A stretch of 64,000 nt of DNA from CAZJFH01 sp964545205. GTDB taxonomy: Bacteria; Pseudomonadota; Alphaproteobacteria; Rhodospirillales; Magnetospirillaceae. Below the pieces are notes generated by a model. The model searched no databases, had not been told where the DNA came from, and was given only the letters and a program-made list of their open reading frames with translations. The DNA lies in NCBI GenBank assembly GCA_964545205.1, contig CAZJFH010000001.1:79916-143915 (forward strand). Reading direction: 5' to 3'. The position numbers and the translations under genes are program-made. This document shows, in pieces, positions 10,709 through 18,554 of the stretch (its first letter is position 1; every line of letters begins with the position of its first letter).

Positions 10709-12037
10709 TTATCCGGTGGGTTGTGCCGGCACCCGGAAGATGAAGCAGGCTCCCTGCCCGGGTTCCGACTCGACGTGGATGGTGCCGCCGTGCTGCTCGA
10801 CGATCTTTCGGCACAGGGCAAGGCCGATACCGGTGCCCGGGGCGGCGGCGTCGTGGTCGAGGCGCCGGAACACCTCGAAGACGTCCGTGTGATGCTCGCG
10901 CGCGATGCCGGCGCCGTTGTCGGCGACCCGGAACTGCCAGCCGCCGTCGACCTCATGCGCCGAGACGTCGACTCGCAGCGCCCGGCCCGGATCGCGGAAC
11001 TTGACGGCGTTGTCGATCAGGTGGTGCACCAGCAGCGCGAGATGGCGCCGCCGCCCCTGCACCAACGGCAGCGGGCCCTGCGAGACCTCGGCGCCGATGG
11101 CCATCAGCACGGGGCGCAAGGTCGCCAGCACGCCGTTGACGACCTCGTTCATGTCGACGGGCTCGGGCGGGTCGCGCTCCATGCCGGTGAACTGGAGGAT
11201 GTCGTCGACCACCGCCTTCATCTTCAGGGCGCCGTCGACGGCGAAATGCAGGAACTCGCGCGCCTCGCCGTCGAGATGCGGGTAGCGGCGCTCGAGCAGT
11301 TGCAGATAGCTGACCACCGTGCGCAGCGGCGCCTGGAGCTGGTGGGCCGCGGCCTGGCTGAGCTGCGCGATCTCGGCGTCGGTGCGTTCGAGCTGCGCCG
11401 TCGCGGCGCTGAGCGCCGCCTCGGCGGCGACCTGCTCGGTGACGTCCGACGCCGAGACCAGCCGGACGCGGCTGCCGTCCAGCGCCAGCGGGTGCGAGCC
11501 GATGTCGACGACGATCGTGCTGCCGTCGCCGCGCCGCAGCCGCCAGCGGCCGAACGCCTCGCCGCCTTCGCCGCGATAATGCTCGATGAGCGAGTCGAAG
11601 CGCTCGAGCTCGCTGGCGTCGAGCAGCAGACGGATGCTGGCCGGCATCGTCCGTCGCGTCAGGCCGAGGACCCTCAGCGCCGCCGCGTTCATGTCGATGA
11701 TGGCCAGACTGTCCAGGTCGAAGGCCCACATCGGCTGCGGGTTGCCTTCGAACAGCTCGCGATAGCGCGCCTCGGACAGCCGCAACGCCGAGACCTTGCC
11801 GCGCAACGCCTTCATCGCCGCGGCCGAGATCGCATGGATCAGCACCGCGCTGACCGCGACGAACAGCCAGCCCTTCCAGGTCTGCAGCCGGGTCAGCGTG
11901 TCGGTGTCGAGGCCGAGCGACGCCAGCATGCGGTCGGAGAACAGGATCCAGCCCATGCCGAAAACGGCATAGGCGATCGCGATCTGCAGGGGCATGGCGG
12001 CAAGGCGGCTCATCGCGGCGATGCTACTCCGAAGCAC
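10709..12037 (-). CDS. PAS-containing membrane sensor histidine kinase
   Basis: A 442-residue kinase. Two transmembrane helices at about 17-34 and 55-72 flank a very short outside loop. The hydrophobic module (IAYAVFGMGWILFSD, then KGWLFVAVSAVLIHA) is one seen in several Rhodospirillales sensors. A PAS domain follows (about 87-205), then a His box AAHQLQAPLR (His232) of the phytochrome-kinase type, and a HATPase with HHLIDNAVKF, VADNGAGI and GTGIGLALC. No receiver is attached and no response regulator gene is adjacent. The start at 12037 is GTG; ATG codons at 12013 and 11995 are alternatives that keep the first helix. Signal unknown. Confidence 0.87.
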   Translation of the reverse strand: MLRSSIAAMSRLAAMPLQIAIAYAVFGMGWILFSDRMLASLGLDTDTLTRLQTWKGWLFVAVSAVLIHAISAAAMKALRGKVSALRLSEARYRELFEGNPQPMWAFDLDSLAIIDMNAAALRVLGLTRRTMPASIRLLLDASELERFDSLIEHYRGEGGEAFGRWRLRRGDGSTIVVDIGSHPLALDGSRVRLVSASDVTEQVAAEAALSAATAQLERTDAEIAQLSQAAAHQLQAPLRTVVSYLQLLERRYPHLDGEAREFLHFAVDGALKMKAVVDDILQFTGMERDPPEPVDMNEVVNGVLATLRPVLMAIGAEVSQGPLPLVQGRRRHLALLVHHLIDNAVKFRDPGRALRVDVSAHEVDGGWQFRVADNGAGIAREHHTDVFEVFRRLDHDAAAPGTGIGLALCRKIVEQHGGTIHVESEPGQGACFIFRVPAQPTG

Positions 12038-12206
12038 GTTTTCCCGCGAGTGGGATGATCGAACGCGCGGGCGGAGTTTATCTTTCGGTCACGATCCGGC
12101 GGCCACTTGCGCCGGAACGAGGCTCGTGCATGATGCGTTGGTTTCGACGAGTGCGCCTCGCCGCGGTCGCGGTCGGGGCTCCCACCCACGGAAGAGGAAG
12201 ACCATC

Positions 12207-13058
12207 ATGTCCCTTCGTCATGCGTGCGCCGCGGCCGTCGCGATCTCCATCGGTCTCGCCGTGCCGGCCTTCGCGCAGCCGGCCGATCCCGTGGTCGCCG
12301 TCGTCAACGGCACCGAGATCACGCGCTCGGACGTGGCCGAGGTGCATCAGTCGATGCCGCAGCTTCGCCAGGTCCCGCTGGAGATGGTCTACGACCAGAT
12401 CGTCGAACACCTGATCAACAGCCGACTGATCGTCGCCGCCGCCCGCGAGAAGGATCTCCACCAGGATCCGGAGGTCAAGGAGCGGCTGCGGCAGATCGAG
12501 AACCAGTTGCTGCAGCAGGCCTATCTTGCCAAGGAGATCGAGTCGCAGATCACCGAGGAAGCGCTGAAGAAGCGCTACGAGGAAATGGTCAAGACCCAGC
12601 CGGCGCGGGAAGAGGTCCACGCCCGCCACATCCTGCTGCCCAGCGAGGAGGCGGCCAAGGAGACGATCGCGGCGATCGAGGGCGGCAAGGACTTCGCCGA
12701 GGTCGCCAAGGAGAAGTCGACCGGCCCGTCGGCCGAGACCGGCGGCGACCTGGGCTACTTCACCAAGGACGAGATGGTGCCGGAATTCGCCGAGGCCGCC
12801 TTCGCCATGCAGCCCGGCGAGGTGACCAAGGAGCCGGTCAAGACCCAGTTCGGCTGGCATGTGATCAAGGTCGAGGACAAGCGCACCGCCCCGCCGCCGA
12901 ATTTCGACGAGGTCGAGGCCGAGCTGCGCGAGCAGATGGGCGACGAGCTGGTGGCCAAGGTCGTCGAGGACCTGCGGGCCAAGGCCGACGTCAAGGTCAC
13001 GAAGCCCGAGCCGGCCGCCGCCGCGGCGCCGAACGGCGACAAGCCGAAGGCGCAGTGA
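12207..13058 (+). CDS. Periplasmic peptidyl-prolyl isomerase, PpiC/SurA-type
   Basis: A 283-residue secreted parvulin. It has a signal peptide ending at AFAQP, an N-terminal SurA-like helical chaperone region (VAVVNGTEITRSDV, the common start of this family), and a parvulin domain at about 128-225 with ARHILL, GGDLGYFTKDEMVPEF and FGWHVIKVED. The C-tail is rich in Ala and Pro. It should help fold outer-membrane or periplasmic proteins. The ATG at 12207 is preferred over longer in-frame starts because it begins the signal peptide. argJ starts 4 bases after its stop, so the two are co-transcribed. The neighbourhood of ppiC, argJ and a NUDIX gene near secA is conserved in alphaproteobacteria. 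Confidence 0.9.
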   Translation: MSLRHACAAAVAISIGLAVPAFAQPADPVVAVVNGTEITRSDVAEVHQSMPQLRQVPLEMVYDQIVEHLINSRLIVAAAREKDLHQDPEVKERLRQIENQLLQQAYLAKEIESQITEEALKKRYEEMVKTQPAREEVHARHILLPSEEAAKETIAAIEGGKDFAEVAKEKSTGPSAETGGDLGYFTKDEMVPEFAEAAFAMQPGEVTKEPVKTQFGWHVIKVEDKRTAPPPNFDEVEAELREQMGDELVAKVVEDLRAKADVKVTKPEPAAAAAPNGDKPKAQ

Positions 13059-13062
13059 CGCC

Positions 13063-14286
13063 ATGACCGCCGTCTCGCCGCTCGCGCCCGCCCGGATCGC
13101 CGAGCTGCCGCCGCTGGCCGGCGTGCGGCTGACCTCGCATGCCTGCGGCATCCGCTACCAGGGGCGCACCGACCTGATGGTCGCGGAACTGGCGCCGGGC
13201 ACCACGGTGGCCGGCGTGTTCACCAAGTCGCTCACCGCCTCGGCGCCCGTCCTGTGGTGCCGCGAGGCGTTGCGCGGCGGGCGCGCGCGGCTGGTGGTGG
13301 TCAATTCCGGCAACTCCAACGCCTTCACCGGCGCCATGGGCGTCGCCTCGGTGCGCCGCACCGTCGAGGCCGCCGCCGGATTGGCGAACTGCGCGGCCGA
13401 GGAGGTGTTCGTCGCCTCGACCGGCACGATCGGCGTGCCGCTGGACGATTCGAAGATCACCGCCGCGCTGCCGGCGGCGCTGGGCAAGGCGGCCGAGGAC
13501 GCCTGGGCCGACGCCGCGCGGGCGATCATGACCACCGACACCTTCCCCAAGGTGGCGACGCGGACCGCCAGCATCGGCGGCGTCAAGGTCACCATCAACG
13601 GCATGGCCAAGGGCGCCGGCATGATCGCGCCCGACATGGCGACGATGCTGGCCTTCGTGTTCACCGACGCGGCGATCCCGCAGCCGGTGCTGCAGAAGCT
13701 GCTGGCGCGCGGCGCCGAGGCGTCGTTCAACTGCATCACCGTCGACAGCGACACCTCGACCAGCGACACCCTGCTGCTGTTCGCCACCGGCCAGGCCAAC
13801 CACCCGCCGGTGACCTCCGAGCGCGACCTGCGCGGCTTCGCGAAGGCGCTGGACGCGCTGCTGCTCGACCTCGCCCAGCAGGTGGTCAAGGACGGCGAGG
13901 GCGCGACCAAGTTCGTCGAGGTCACGGTGACCGGCGCCGCCTCGAAGGGCGCGGCCAGGCGCATCGCGCTGGCGATCGCCAACTCGCCGCTGGTCAAGAC
14001 CGCGATCGCCGGCGAGGACGCCAACTGGGGCCGCGTCGTCATGGCGGTCGGCAAGGCCGGCGAGCGCGCCGACCGCGATCGTCTGTCGATCCGCATCGGC
14101 GGCGTGCTGGTGGCCGAGCACGGCCAGGTCGTCGAAGGCTACGACGAGACGCCGGTCAACGAGCACATGAAGGGCACCAAGGTGGTGATCGAGACCGACG
14201 TCGGCGTCGGCCGCGGCAAGGCCACGGTGTGGACCTGCGACCTGACCCACGGCTACATCGACATCAACGGGGCGTACCGGACGTAA
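13063..14286 (+). CDS. argJ: Bifunctional ornithine acetyltransferase / N-acetylglutamate synthase ArgJ
   Basis: A 407-residue ArgJ. It moves the acetyl group from N-acetylornithine to glutamate in the cyclic arginine pathway, and bifunctional forms also acetylate glutamate with acetyl-CoA. The proenzyme cuts itself before a Thr: here the motif is KGAGMIAPDMATML with Thr194 as nucleophile (most relatives have Asn where this has Asp). Also visible are VVNSGNSNAFTG, STGTIGVPL and GEDANWGRV. It follows the ppiC-like gene by 4 bases. A palindromic repeat lies just after its stop. Confidence 0.97.
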   Translation: MTAVSPLAPARIAELPPLAGVRLTSHACGIRYQGRTDLMVAELAPGTTVAGVFTKSLTASAPVLWCREALRGGRARLVVVNSGNSNAFTGAMGVASVRRTVEAAAGLANCAAEEVFVASTGTIGVPLDDSKITAALPAALGKAAEDAWADAARAIMTTDTFPKVATRTASIGGVKVTINGMAKGAGMIAPDMATMLAFVFTDAAIPQPVLQKLLARGAEASFNCITVDSDTSTSDTLLLFATGQANHPPVTSERDLRGFAKALDALLLDLAQQVVKDGEGATKFVEVTVTGAASKGAARRIALAIANSPLVKTAIAGEDANWGRVVMAVGKAGERADRDRLSIRIGGVLVAEHGQVVEGYDETPVNEHMKGTKVVIETDVGVGRGKATVWTCDLTHGYIDINGAYRT

Positions 14287-14289
14287 AAT

Positions 14290-14418
14290 CCCCCTCTCCC
14301 CGACGGGGGAGAGGGCCGGGGTGAGGGGGCTGCCGACGCCTGCCCGGGCGCTTGCGCCATCGCCCTCACCCTCCCAGCCTTCGGCTGGGCCCCTTCCTCT
14401 CCCCTCGAGGGAGAGGGG
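14290..14418. repeat. Second copy of the CCCTCTCCC-type intergenic repeat
   Basis: It fills the gap between argJ and the GNAT-NUDIX gene. Outer hairpins CCCCTCTCCCC/GGGGGAGAGGG and CCTCTCCCC/GAGGGAGAGG flank GGGGTGAGGG, CCCTCACCC and the same CCCAGCCTTCGGCTGGG core found at 7721-7853. Because both flanking genes lie on the same strand, the transcript would carry these hairpins between the two coding regions. Confidence 0.75.
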
Positions 14419-14434
14419 CAACCGGACCAGCATC

Positions 14435-15421
14435 ATGACGCACGACGACACCCCCGACTCCCCCTGCTGGCACGCCGAGAAGGCCTGGCTCGGCCAGCCG
14501 CTCGACGCCGCGCGGGTGCGGCTGCGGCGGTTCGAGCTGTCCGACGCGCCGGTGGTGGCCGAGTTGGCCGGCGACCCGGCGGTGGCGCAGTGGACCGCCA
14601 ACATCCCGCATCCCTACGGGCTCGACGACGCGCAGGCCTTCGTCGGGGCCGCCCAGGCGTCGCGGGACAGCCACGTCTTCGCGATCGAGCGCCGCCTCGA
14701 CGGCCGCCTGATCGGCGCCTGCGGCTTCGGCCACCACTGGGGCGCCGAGGAGGTCGGCTACTGGATCGGCCGCCCTTACTGGAGCCACGGCTACGCCACC
14801 GAAGCGCTGCGCCGTCTGCTGCGCCTGGCCTTCCGCACCGTCGGCCTGGACTCGGTCACCGCCGAGGTGCTGCCGGAGAACGCCGCCTCGCGCCGGGTGG
14901 TCGAAAAGCTCGGCTTCCTGCCCGAGGGCACCTCGGAACGGCATCTGCCGGCGCGCGGCGCCAGCCGCCGGCTCGAACGCCTGCGCCTGACCCGCGCCGA
15001 CTGGGAGCGCGCCTGGGCGGCGCGGCCGATGCTCCTGGTCACCGCCGCGGCGCTGGTCGACGTCGACGGCCGGGTGCTGATCGCCCAGCGTCCGCAGGGC
15101 AAGAGCATGGCCGGCTTCTGGGAGTTCCCCGGCGGCAAGCTGCACGCCGGCGAGACGCCGGAGACGGCGCTGGTGCGCGAGCTCGAGGAGGAGCTGGGCG
15201 TCGACGTGCGCGAAAGCTGCCTGGCGCCGCTGTGCTTCGCCTCGCACGACTACGACACCTTCCACCTGCTGATGCCGCTGTTCGCCTGCCGCACCTGGAA
15301 GGGCGACGTGCAGGCGCGCGAGGGCCAGAAGCTGGCCTGGGTGCGGCCGGCGCGGCTCGGCGACTATCCAATGCCGCCGGCCGACGTGCCGCTGGTGGCG
15401 CTGCTCAGGGACTGGCTGTAG
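14435..15421 (+). CDS. GNAT acetyltransferase fused to a NUDIX (MutT-like) hydrolase
   Basis: A 328-residue two-domain protein. The first 185 residues or so form a RimJ/RimL-type GNAT domain (VRLRRFELSDAPVVAELAG, GYWIGRPYWSHGYATEALR, LPENAASRRVVEKLGF). The rest is a NUDIX domain of MutT type, with the full box in GGKLHAGETPETALV followed by RELEEELGV, after AQRPQGKSMAGFWEFPGG. MutT hydrolyses 8-oxo-dGTP; the partner acetyltransferase target is unknown. A NUDIX gene following argJ is usual in this group, and here it is fused to GNAT. The ATG at 14435 was chosen because an in-frame extension upstream only translates the repeat. Its 3' end overlaps the convergent queD by 17 bases. Confidence 0.88.
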   Translation: MTHDDTPDSPCWHAEKAWLGQPLDAARVRLRRFELSDAPVVAELAGDPAVAQWTANIPHPYGLDDAQAFVGAAQASRDSHVFAIERRLDGRLIGACGFGHHWGAEEVGYWIGRPYWSHGYATEALRRLLRLAFRTVGLDSVTAEVLPENAASRRVVEKLGFLPEGTSERHLPARGASRRLERLRLTRADWERAWAARPMLLVTAAALVDVDGRVLIAQRPQGKSMAGFWEFPGGKLHAGETPETALVRELEEELGVDVRESCLAPLCFASHDYDTFHLLMPLFACRTWKGDVQAREGQKLAWVRPARLGDYPMPPADVPLVALLRDWL

Positions 15422-15944
15422 AGCCGCCGTACTCGGCCCAGCAGTTGGGCGTCTCCCAAACCTTGACCGCGGCCAGCTCGGCCAGGCCGTCGCTGCGGCG
15501 CGCCACCGCCGGCGCCAGCCGCTCGAACCAGTGCCGCGCCAGGCGCTCGGCGGTCGGCTGGAACGGCACCACGTAGAGCTTCTGCCCCAGCCGGCAGCCC
15601 TCGGGCAGCGCGAAGCCGGCCGCGGCCACCTCGCGCCGCAGTCCGTCGAGCCAGGACGCCAGCGCCGCCGCCTCGGGCGCGAACAGCGCCAGCGCCTCGT
15701 CGTCGTCGCAGGCCAGGATGAAGCCGTGGTCGCAGGGCGCGTCGATCGCCGCCAGCATCTCCTCCTTGAGGAAGCCGAAATCGAGCGCCATGTCGGTCTG
15801 CTCGCCGTCGCGGTGCAGGGCGACGGCGCGGCAGGCGGCCTCGATCGTGTAGCGGTGGCCGTGCATGTGGCGGCATTTCGAGCCGTGGGTGGCGATGCGA
15901 TGGCCGGCGTCGATGCCGATGCTGCGGGTCACGGTGAAGGTCAT
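15405..15944 (-). CDS. queD: 6-carboxytetrahydropterin synthase family protein QueD
   Basis: A 179-residue member of the PTPS/QueD family, which makes 6-carboxy-5,6,7,8-tetrahydropterin from dihydroneopterin triphosphate in queuosine synthesis. The zinc and catalytic residues are present: His15 (DAGHR), Cys24, His28 and His30 in GSKCRHMHGHRY. It is longer than typical QueD (about 120 residues), with extra length in the middle and C-terminal parts. It overlaps queE by 4 bases, with queE upstream, which supports the pathway. Its 3' end overlaps the GNAT-NUDIX gene by 17 bases. Confidence 0.88.
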   Translation of the reverse strand: MTFTVTRSIGIDAGHRIATHGSKCRHMHGHRYTIEAACRAVALHRDGEQTDMALDFGFLKEEMLAAIDAPCDHGFILACDDDEALALFAPEAAALASWLDGLRREVAAAGFALPEGCRLGQKLYVVPFQPTAERLARHWFERLAPAVARRSDGLAELAAVKVWETPNCWAEYGGSTASP

Positions 15945-16564
15945 GGAATCCCGAGAAGCTTGTGGACCTGCAGCGACAGGCGCCAGCGTGGATGGGCGCG
16001 GCAGTATGCCACCGCGGCGGCCGTGTTGGCGACCCGCTCGGGGCCGTCCATCGGCTGCAGGAAGAAGTGGTCGAAATCGAGCCCGGCGAAGTCCTCGGGG
16101 TCGAGCCCGGACTGCGGATGAACGAGCTTGAGCTCCTCGCCCCGGGTGACGGCCAGGTCCGTGCCGGCCTTGGGGCTGACGCACAGCCAGTCGATGCCGG
16201 GCGGCGGCGCGACGGTGCCGTTGGTCTCGACCGCGACCTCGAAGCCGCGGGCGTGCATGGCGTCGACCAGCGCCGCGTCGAGCTGCAGCAGCGGCTCGCC
16301 GCCGGTGAAAACGACGTAAGGCCGCCCCGGCGCGGCCGGCCACAGCGCCGCCACCGCGTCGGCCAGCGCGTCGGCGGTGGCGAAGCGGCCGGCATCGGCG
16401 CCGACGAAGTCGGTGTCGCAGAACCGGCAGGCGGCGGCGGCGCGGTCGGCCTCGCGCCCGCTCCACAGGTTGCAGCCGGCGAAGCGGCAGAACACGGCGG
16501 CGCGGCCGGTCCTGGCGCCCTCGCCCTGGAGGGTGTAGAAGATGTCCTTGACGGCGTAGGCCAT
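15941..16564 (-). CDS. queE: 7-carboxy-7-deazaguanine synthase QueE
   Basis: A 207-residue radical SAM enzyme that contracts the pterin ring to 7-carboxy-7-deazaguanine, the step after QueD. The cluster motif is not the usual CX3CX2C but CX14CX2C (Cys31, Cys46, Cys49), the variant known from Burkholderia QueE. FTGGEPLLQ and VETNGT support the family. The start at 16564 gives MAYAVKDIFYTLQGEG, the conserved N-terminus. It is the first gene of the queE-queD pair and diverges from the NDUFA9-like gene. queC and queF are not in the window. Confidence 0.93.
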   Translation of the reverse strand: MAYAVKDIFYTLQGEGARTGRAAVFCRFAGCNLWSGREADRAAAACRFCDTDFVGADAGRFATADALADAVAALWPAAPGRPYVVFTGGEPLLQLDAALVDAMHARGFEVAVETNGTVAPPPGIDWLCVSPKAGTDLAVTRGEELKLVHPQSGLDPEDFAGLDFDHFFLQPMDGPERVANTAAAVAYCRAHPRWRLSLQVHKLLGIP

Positions 16565-16656
16565 GATCGCGCGGCGATACGCGATTGCCCCGCCCCGAGT
16601 CAAGGAACAACGCCAACCCCTGGCGCCACGGCGCCAACCGCCCCACATCCGAGCCG

Positions 16657-17955
16657 ATGCCGCAGATCAGACACAGGAAACGGGTCCTCGTCGTCGGCGC
16701 CACCGGGTTCATCGGCGCCCGCCTGGCGCGGCTGTTGTCGGCGCATCACGAGGTGGTGGCGCTGGCGCGCTCGAAACGCCGCCTGAGCGCCTTGGCGCCG
16801 TGGTGCGAGACCGTGGCCGTCGATCCCGGACGGCTGGAGACGCCGGCGGCCTGGGCGCCGTATCTCGACAAGGTCGACGCCGTCGTCAACGCGCTCGGCA
16901 TCATCGAGGGCGATTTCGAGCGCCTGCACGTGCGCGTGCCCAAGGCGCTGTTCGAGGCCTGCGCCGCCGCCAAGGTCGGCAAGGTCGTCCAGGTCTCGGC
17001 GCTGGGCGCCGCACCCGACGCGCCCACCGCGTTCCTGCGCAGCAAGGCCGCCGCCGACGCCCATCTCGCGGCGATGGAGGGACTCGAATGGACCATCGTG
17101 CGGCCGTCGATCGTCATCGGCGCCGGCGGCGGCTCGGCGCGGCTGTTCGCGGCGATGGGCGCCCTGCCCCGCGTCCCGGCGCTCGGCGACGGCGGCGGCC
17201 TGGTGCAGCCGATCCATGTCGGCGACCTGTGCGCCGGCCTCGAGCGCCTGGTCGACATGCCGCATGCCGGCAGCCACGCCATTATTGCCGCCACCGGCCC
17301 CGAGCCGGTGCATGTCGACGAACTGCTCGACTGGCACCGCCGCTGGCTCGGCCTGCCGCCGGCCGGACGCCTGCGCGTGCCCGCCGGGCTGGTCGCCGGG
17401 CTGGCGCCGGTCGGGCGGCTGATCGGGCTGGGGCCGGTCAGCGGCGACACCCTGCGCATGCTGCGCGCCGGCAATACCGCCGACCCCGAGGCCTTCGTCG
17501 CCGCGACCGGCGTGCTGCCTTCGGGGCTCGACGAGATCCGCCGCCGGCGCCCGGCCTCGCCCGGCGAGCGGCTGGCGGCGCGGTCGTTCTTCCTGCGCCC
17601 GCTGCTGCGGCTGTCGCTGGCCTTCCTGTGGCTGTGGACGGCGCTGGTGTCGTTCGGCTGGTATCCGGTCGAGGGCAGCTACCGCCTGCTCGCCGCCGTC
17701 GGCGCGCCGGTGGCGCTGCAGCCGCCGCTGCTCTACGGCGCGGCGCTGTGGGACGCGCTGCTGGGCGGGCTGCTGCTCGTCGGGCATCGGGTTCGCCTGG
17801 TCGGCTGGCTTCAGGTCGCCACGATTCTCGTGTTCACGCTGATCGTCACCGTCGCGCTGCCGCAGTTCTGGCTGCATCCGTTCGGCCCGATCGCTAAGAA
17901 CATCCCGGTGATCGCCGCGACGCTGCTGATGATCGCGCTGGAGGACGACCGCTGA
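16657..17955 (+). CDS. NAD(P)-binding NDUFA9-like protein with C-terminal DoxX-like membrane domain
   Basis: A 432-residue two-part protein. Residues 8-290 or so are an atypical short-chain dehydrogenase/epimerase (VLVVGATGFIGARLARLL at the nucleotide site, IVRPSIVIGAGGGS, VQPIHVGDL) like those annotated as complex I NDUFA9 or UPF0105-type proteins. The last 120 residues contain four hydrophobic helices of a DoxX-like domain. The ATG at 16657 starts just before the Rossmann strand; an ATG at 16585 is also in frame. The next gene, a DUF2269 membrane protein, overlaps its stop codon, so the pair probably works together at the membrane. Function unknown. Confidence 0.78.
   Translation: MPQIRHRKRVLVVGATGFIGARLARLLSAHHEVVALARSKRRLSALAPWCETVAVDPGRLETPAAWAPYLDKVDAVVNALGIIEGDFERLHVRVPKALFEACAAAKVGKVVQVSALGAAPDAPTAFLRSKAAADAHLAAMEGLEWTIVRPSIVIGAGGGSARLFAAMGALPRVPALGDGGGLVQPIHVGDLCAGLERLVDMPHAGSHAIIAATGPEPVHVDELLDWHRRWLGLPPAGRLRVPAGLVAGLAPVGRLIGLGPVSGDTLRMLRAGNTADPEAFVAATGVLPSGLDEIRRRRPASPGERLAARSFFLRPLLRLSLAFLWLWTALVSFGWYPVEGSYRLLAAVGAPVALQPPLLYGAALWDALLGGLLLVGHRVRLVGWLQVATILVFTLIVTVALPQFWLHPFGPIAKNIPVIAATLLMIALEDDR
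17940..17944 (+). promoter_or_regulatory. Ribosome binding site supporting a CTG start
   Basis: GGAGG lies 7 bases before CTG at 17952, which overlaps the TGA of the preceding gene (CTGA). No ATG, GTG or TTG exists in that frame between the upstream in-frame stop at 17895 and GTG at 18009. Confidence 0.6.
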
Positions 17956-18434
17956 ACGACCCGTTCTTCTGGTACGTCTGGCTGAAATGGGCGCACATCC
18001 TCGGCGCCGTGCTGCTGTTCGGCACCGGGCTCGGCACCGCCTTCCACATGTGGTTCGCGCACCTGACCGGCGAGCCGCGGGTGATCGCCGCGGTCGGCCG
18101 CAACGTCGTGCTCGCCGACTGGCTGTTCACCGCCCCGGCGGTGATCGCCCAGCCGGTGACCGGGGTGCTGCTGGCGCTGGTCGTCGGCCACGATCTCACC
18201 GAGCTGTGGATTCTCGCCTCGATCGGGCTGTACCTGCTCGCCGGCGCCTGCTGGTTGCCGGTGGTGTGGATCCAGATGCGCATGGCCCGGCTGGCCCGGG
18301 TCGCGCATCTCAGCGGCACGCCGCTGCCGCCCGATTATTTCCGGCTCGCCTGGATCTGGTTCGCGCTCGGCTGGCCGGCCTTCGTCGGCCTGCTGGTGGT
18401 GTTCTGGTTGATGATCGCCCGCCCTGTCTGGTGA
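17952..18434 (+). CDS. DUF2269 family membrane protein, probable CTG start
   Basis: A 160-residue protein with four hydrophobic helices. The N-terminus WLKWAHILGAVLLFGTGLG is characteristic of DUF2269 proteins, which are integral membrane proteins of unknown function. Starting at the first standard codon (GTG, 18009) would remove half of helix 1. Starting at CTG 17952 restores the full family N-terminus, has GGAGG 7 bases upstream, and gives a CTGA overlap with the preceding stop. Translation is therefore probably coupled to the NDUFA9-like gene. Confidence 0.75.
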   Translation: MNDPFFWYVWLKWAHILGAVLLFGTGLGTAFHMWFAHLTGEPRVIAAVGRNVVLADWLFTAPAVIAQPVTGVLLALVVGHDLTELWILASIGLYLLAGACWLPVVWIQMRMARLARVAHLSGTPLPPDYFRLAWIWFALGWPAFVGLLVVFWLMIARPVW

Positions 18435-18462
18435 GGCGCGCCTTAACCCGTTCGGCAAGGTC

Positions 18463-18491
18463 ATAATCGCACTTGCGCATTATTTGCAATC
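18463..18491. promoter_or_regulatory. Candidate operator region upstream of soxC
   Basis: In an otherwise GC-rich genome this short AT-rich stretch holds ATAATCGCA-CT-TGCGCATTAT (18463-18483), an imperfect dyad with one bulged base, and overlapping TTGC...GCAA (18473-18489). The 10-mer TCGCACTTGC (18467-18476) recurs in reverse complement beside the ArsR gene at 58203-58212. No clear sigma-70 pair precedes soxC, though TATAAA occurs at 18511. The regulatory role is inferred. Confidence 0.35.
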
Positions 18492-18554
18492 TTGGTCAAG
18501 CGTCCCATCATATAAAAAAAACGTGAACCAGACGCAGAACCGAGGAAACAAGCC

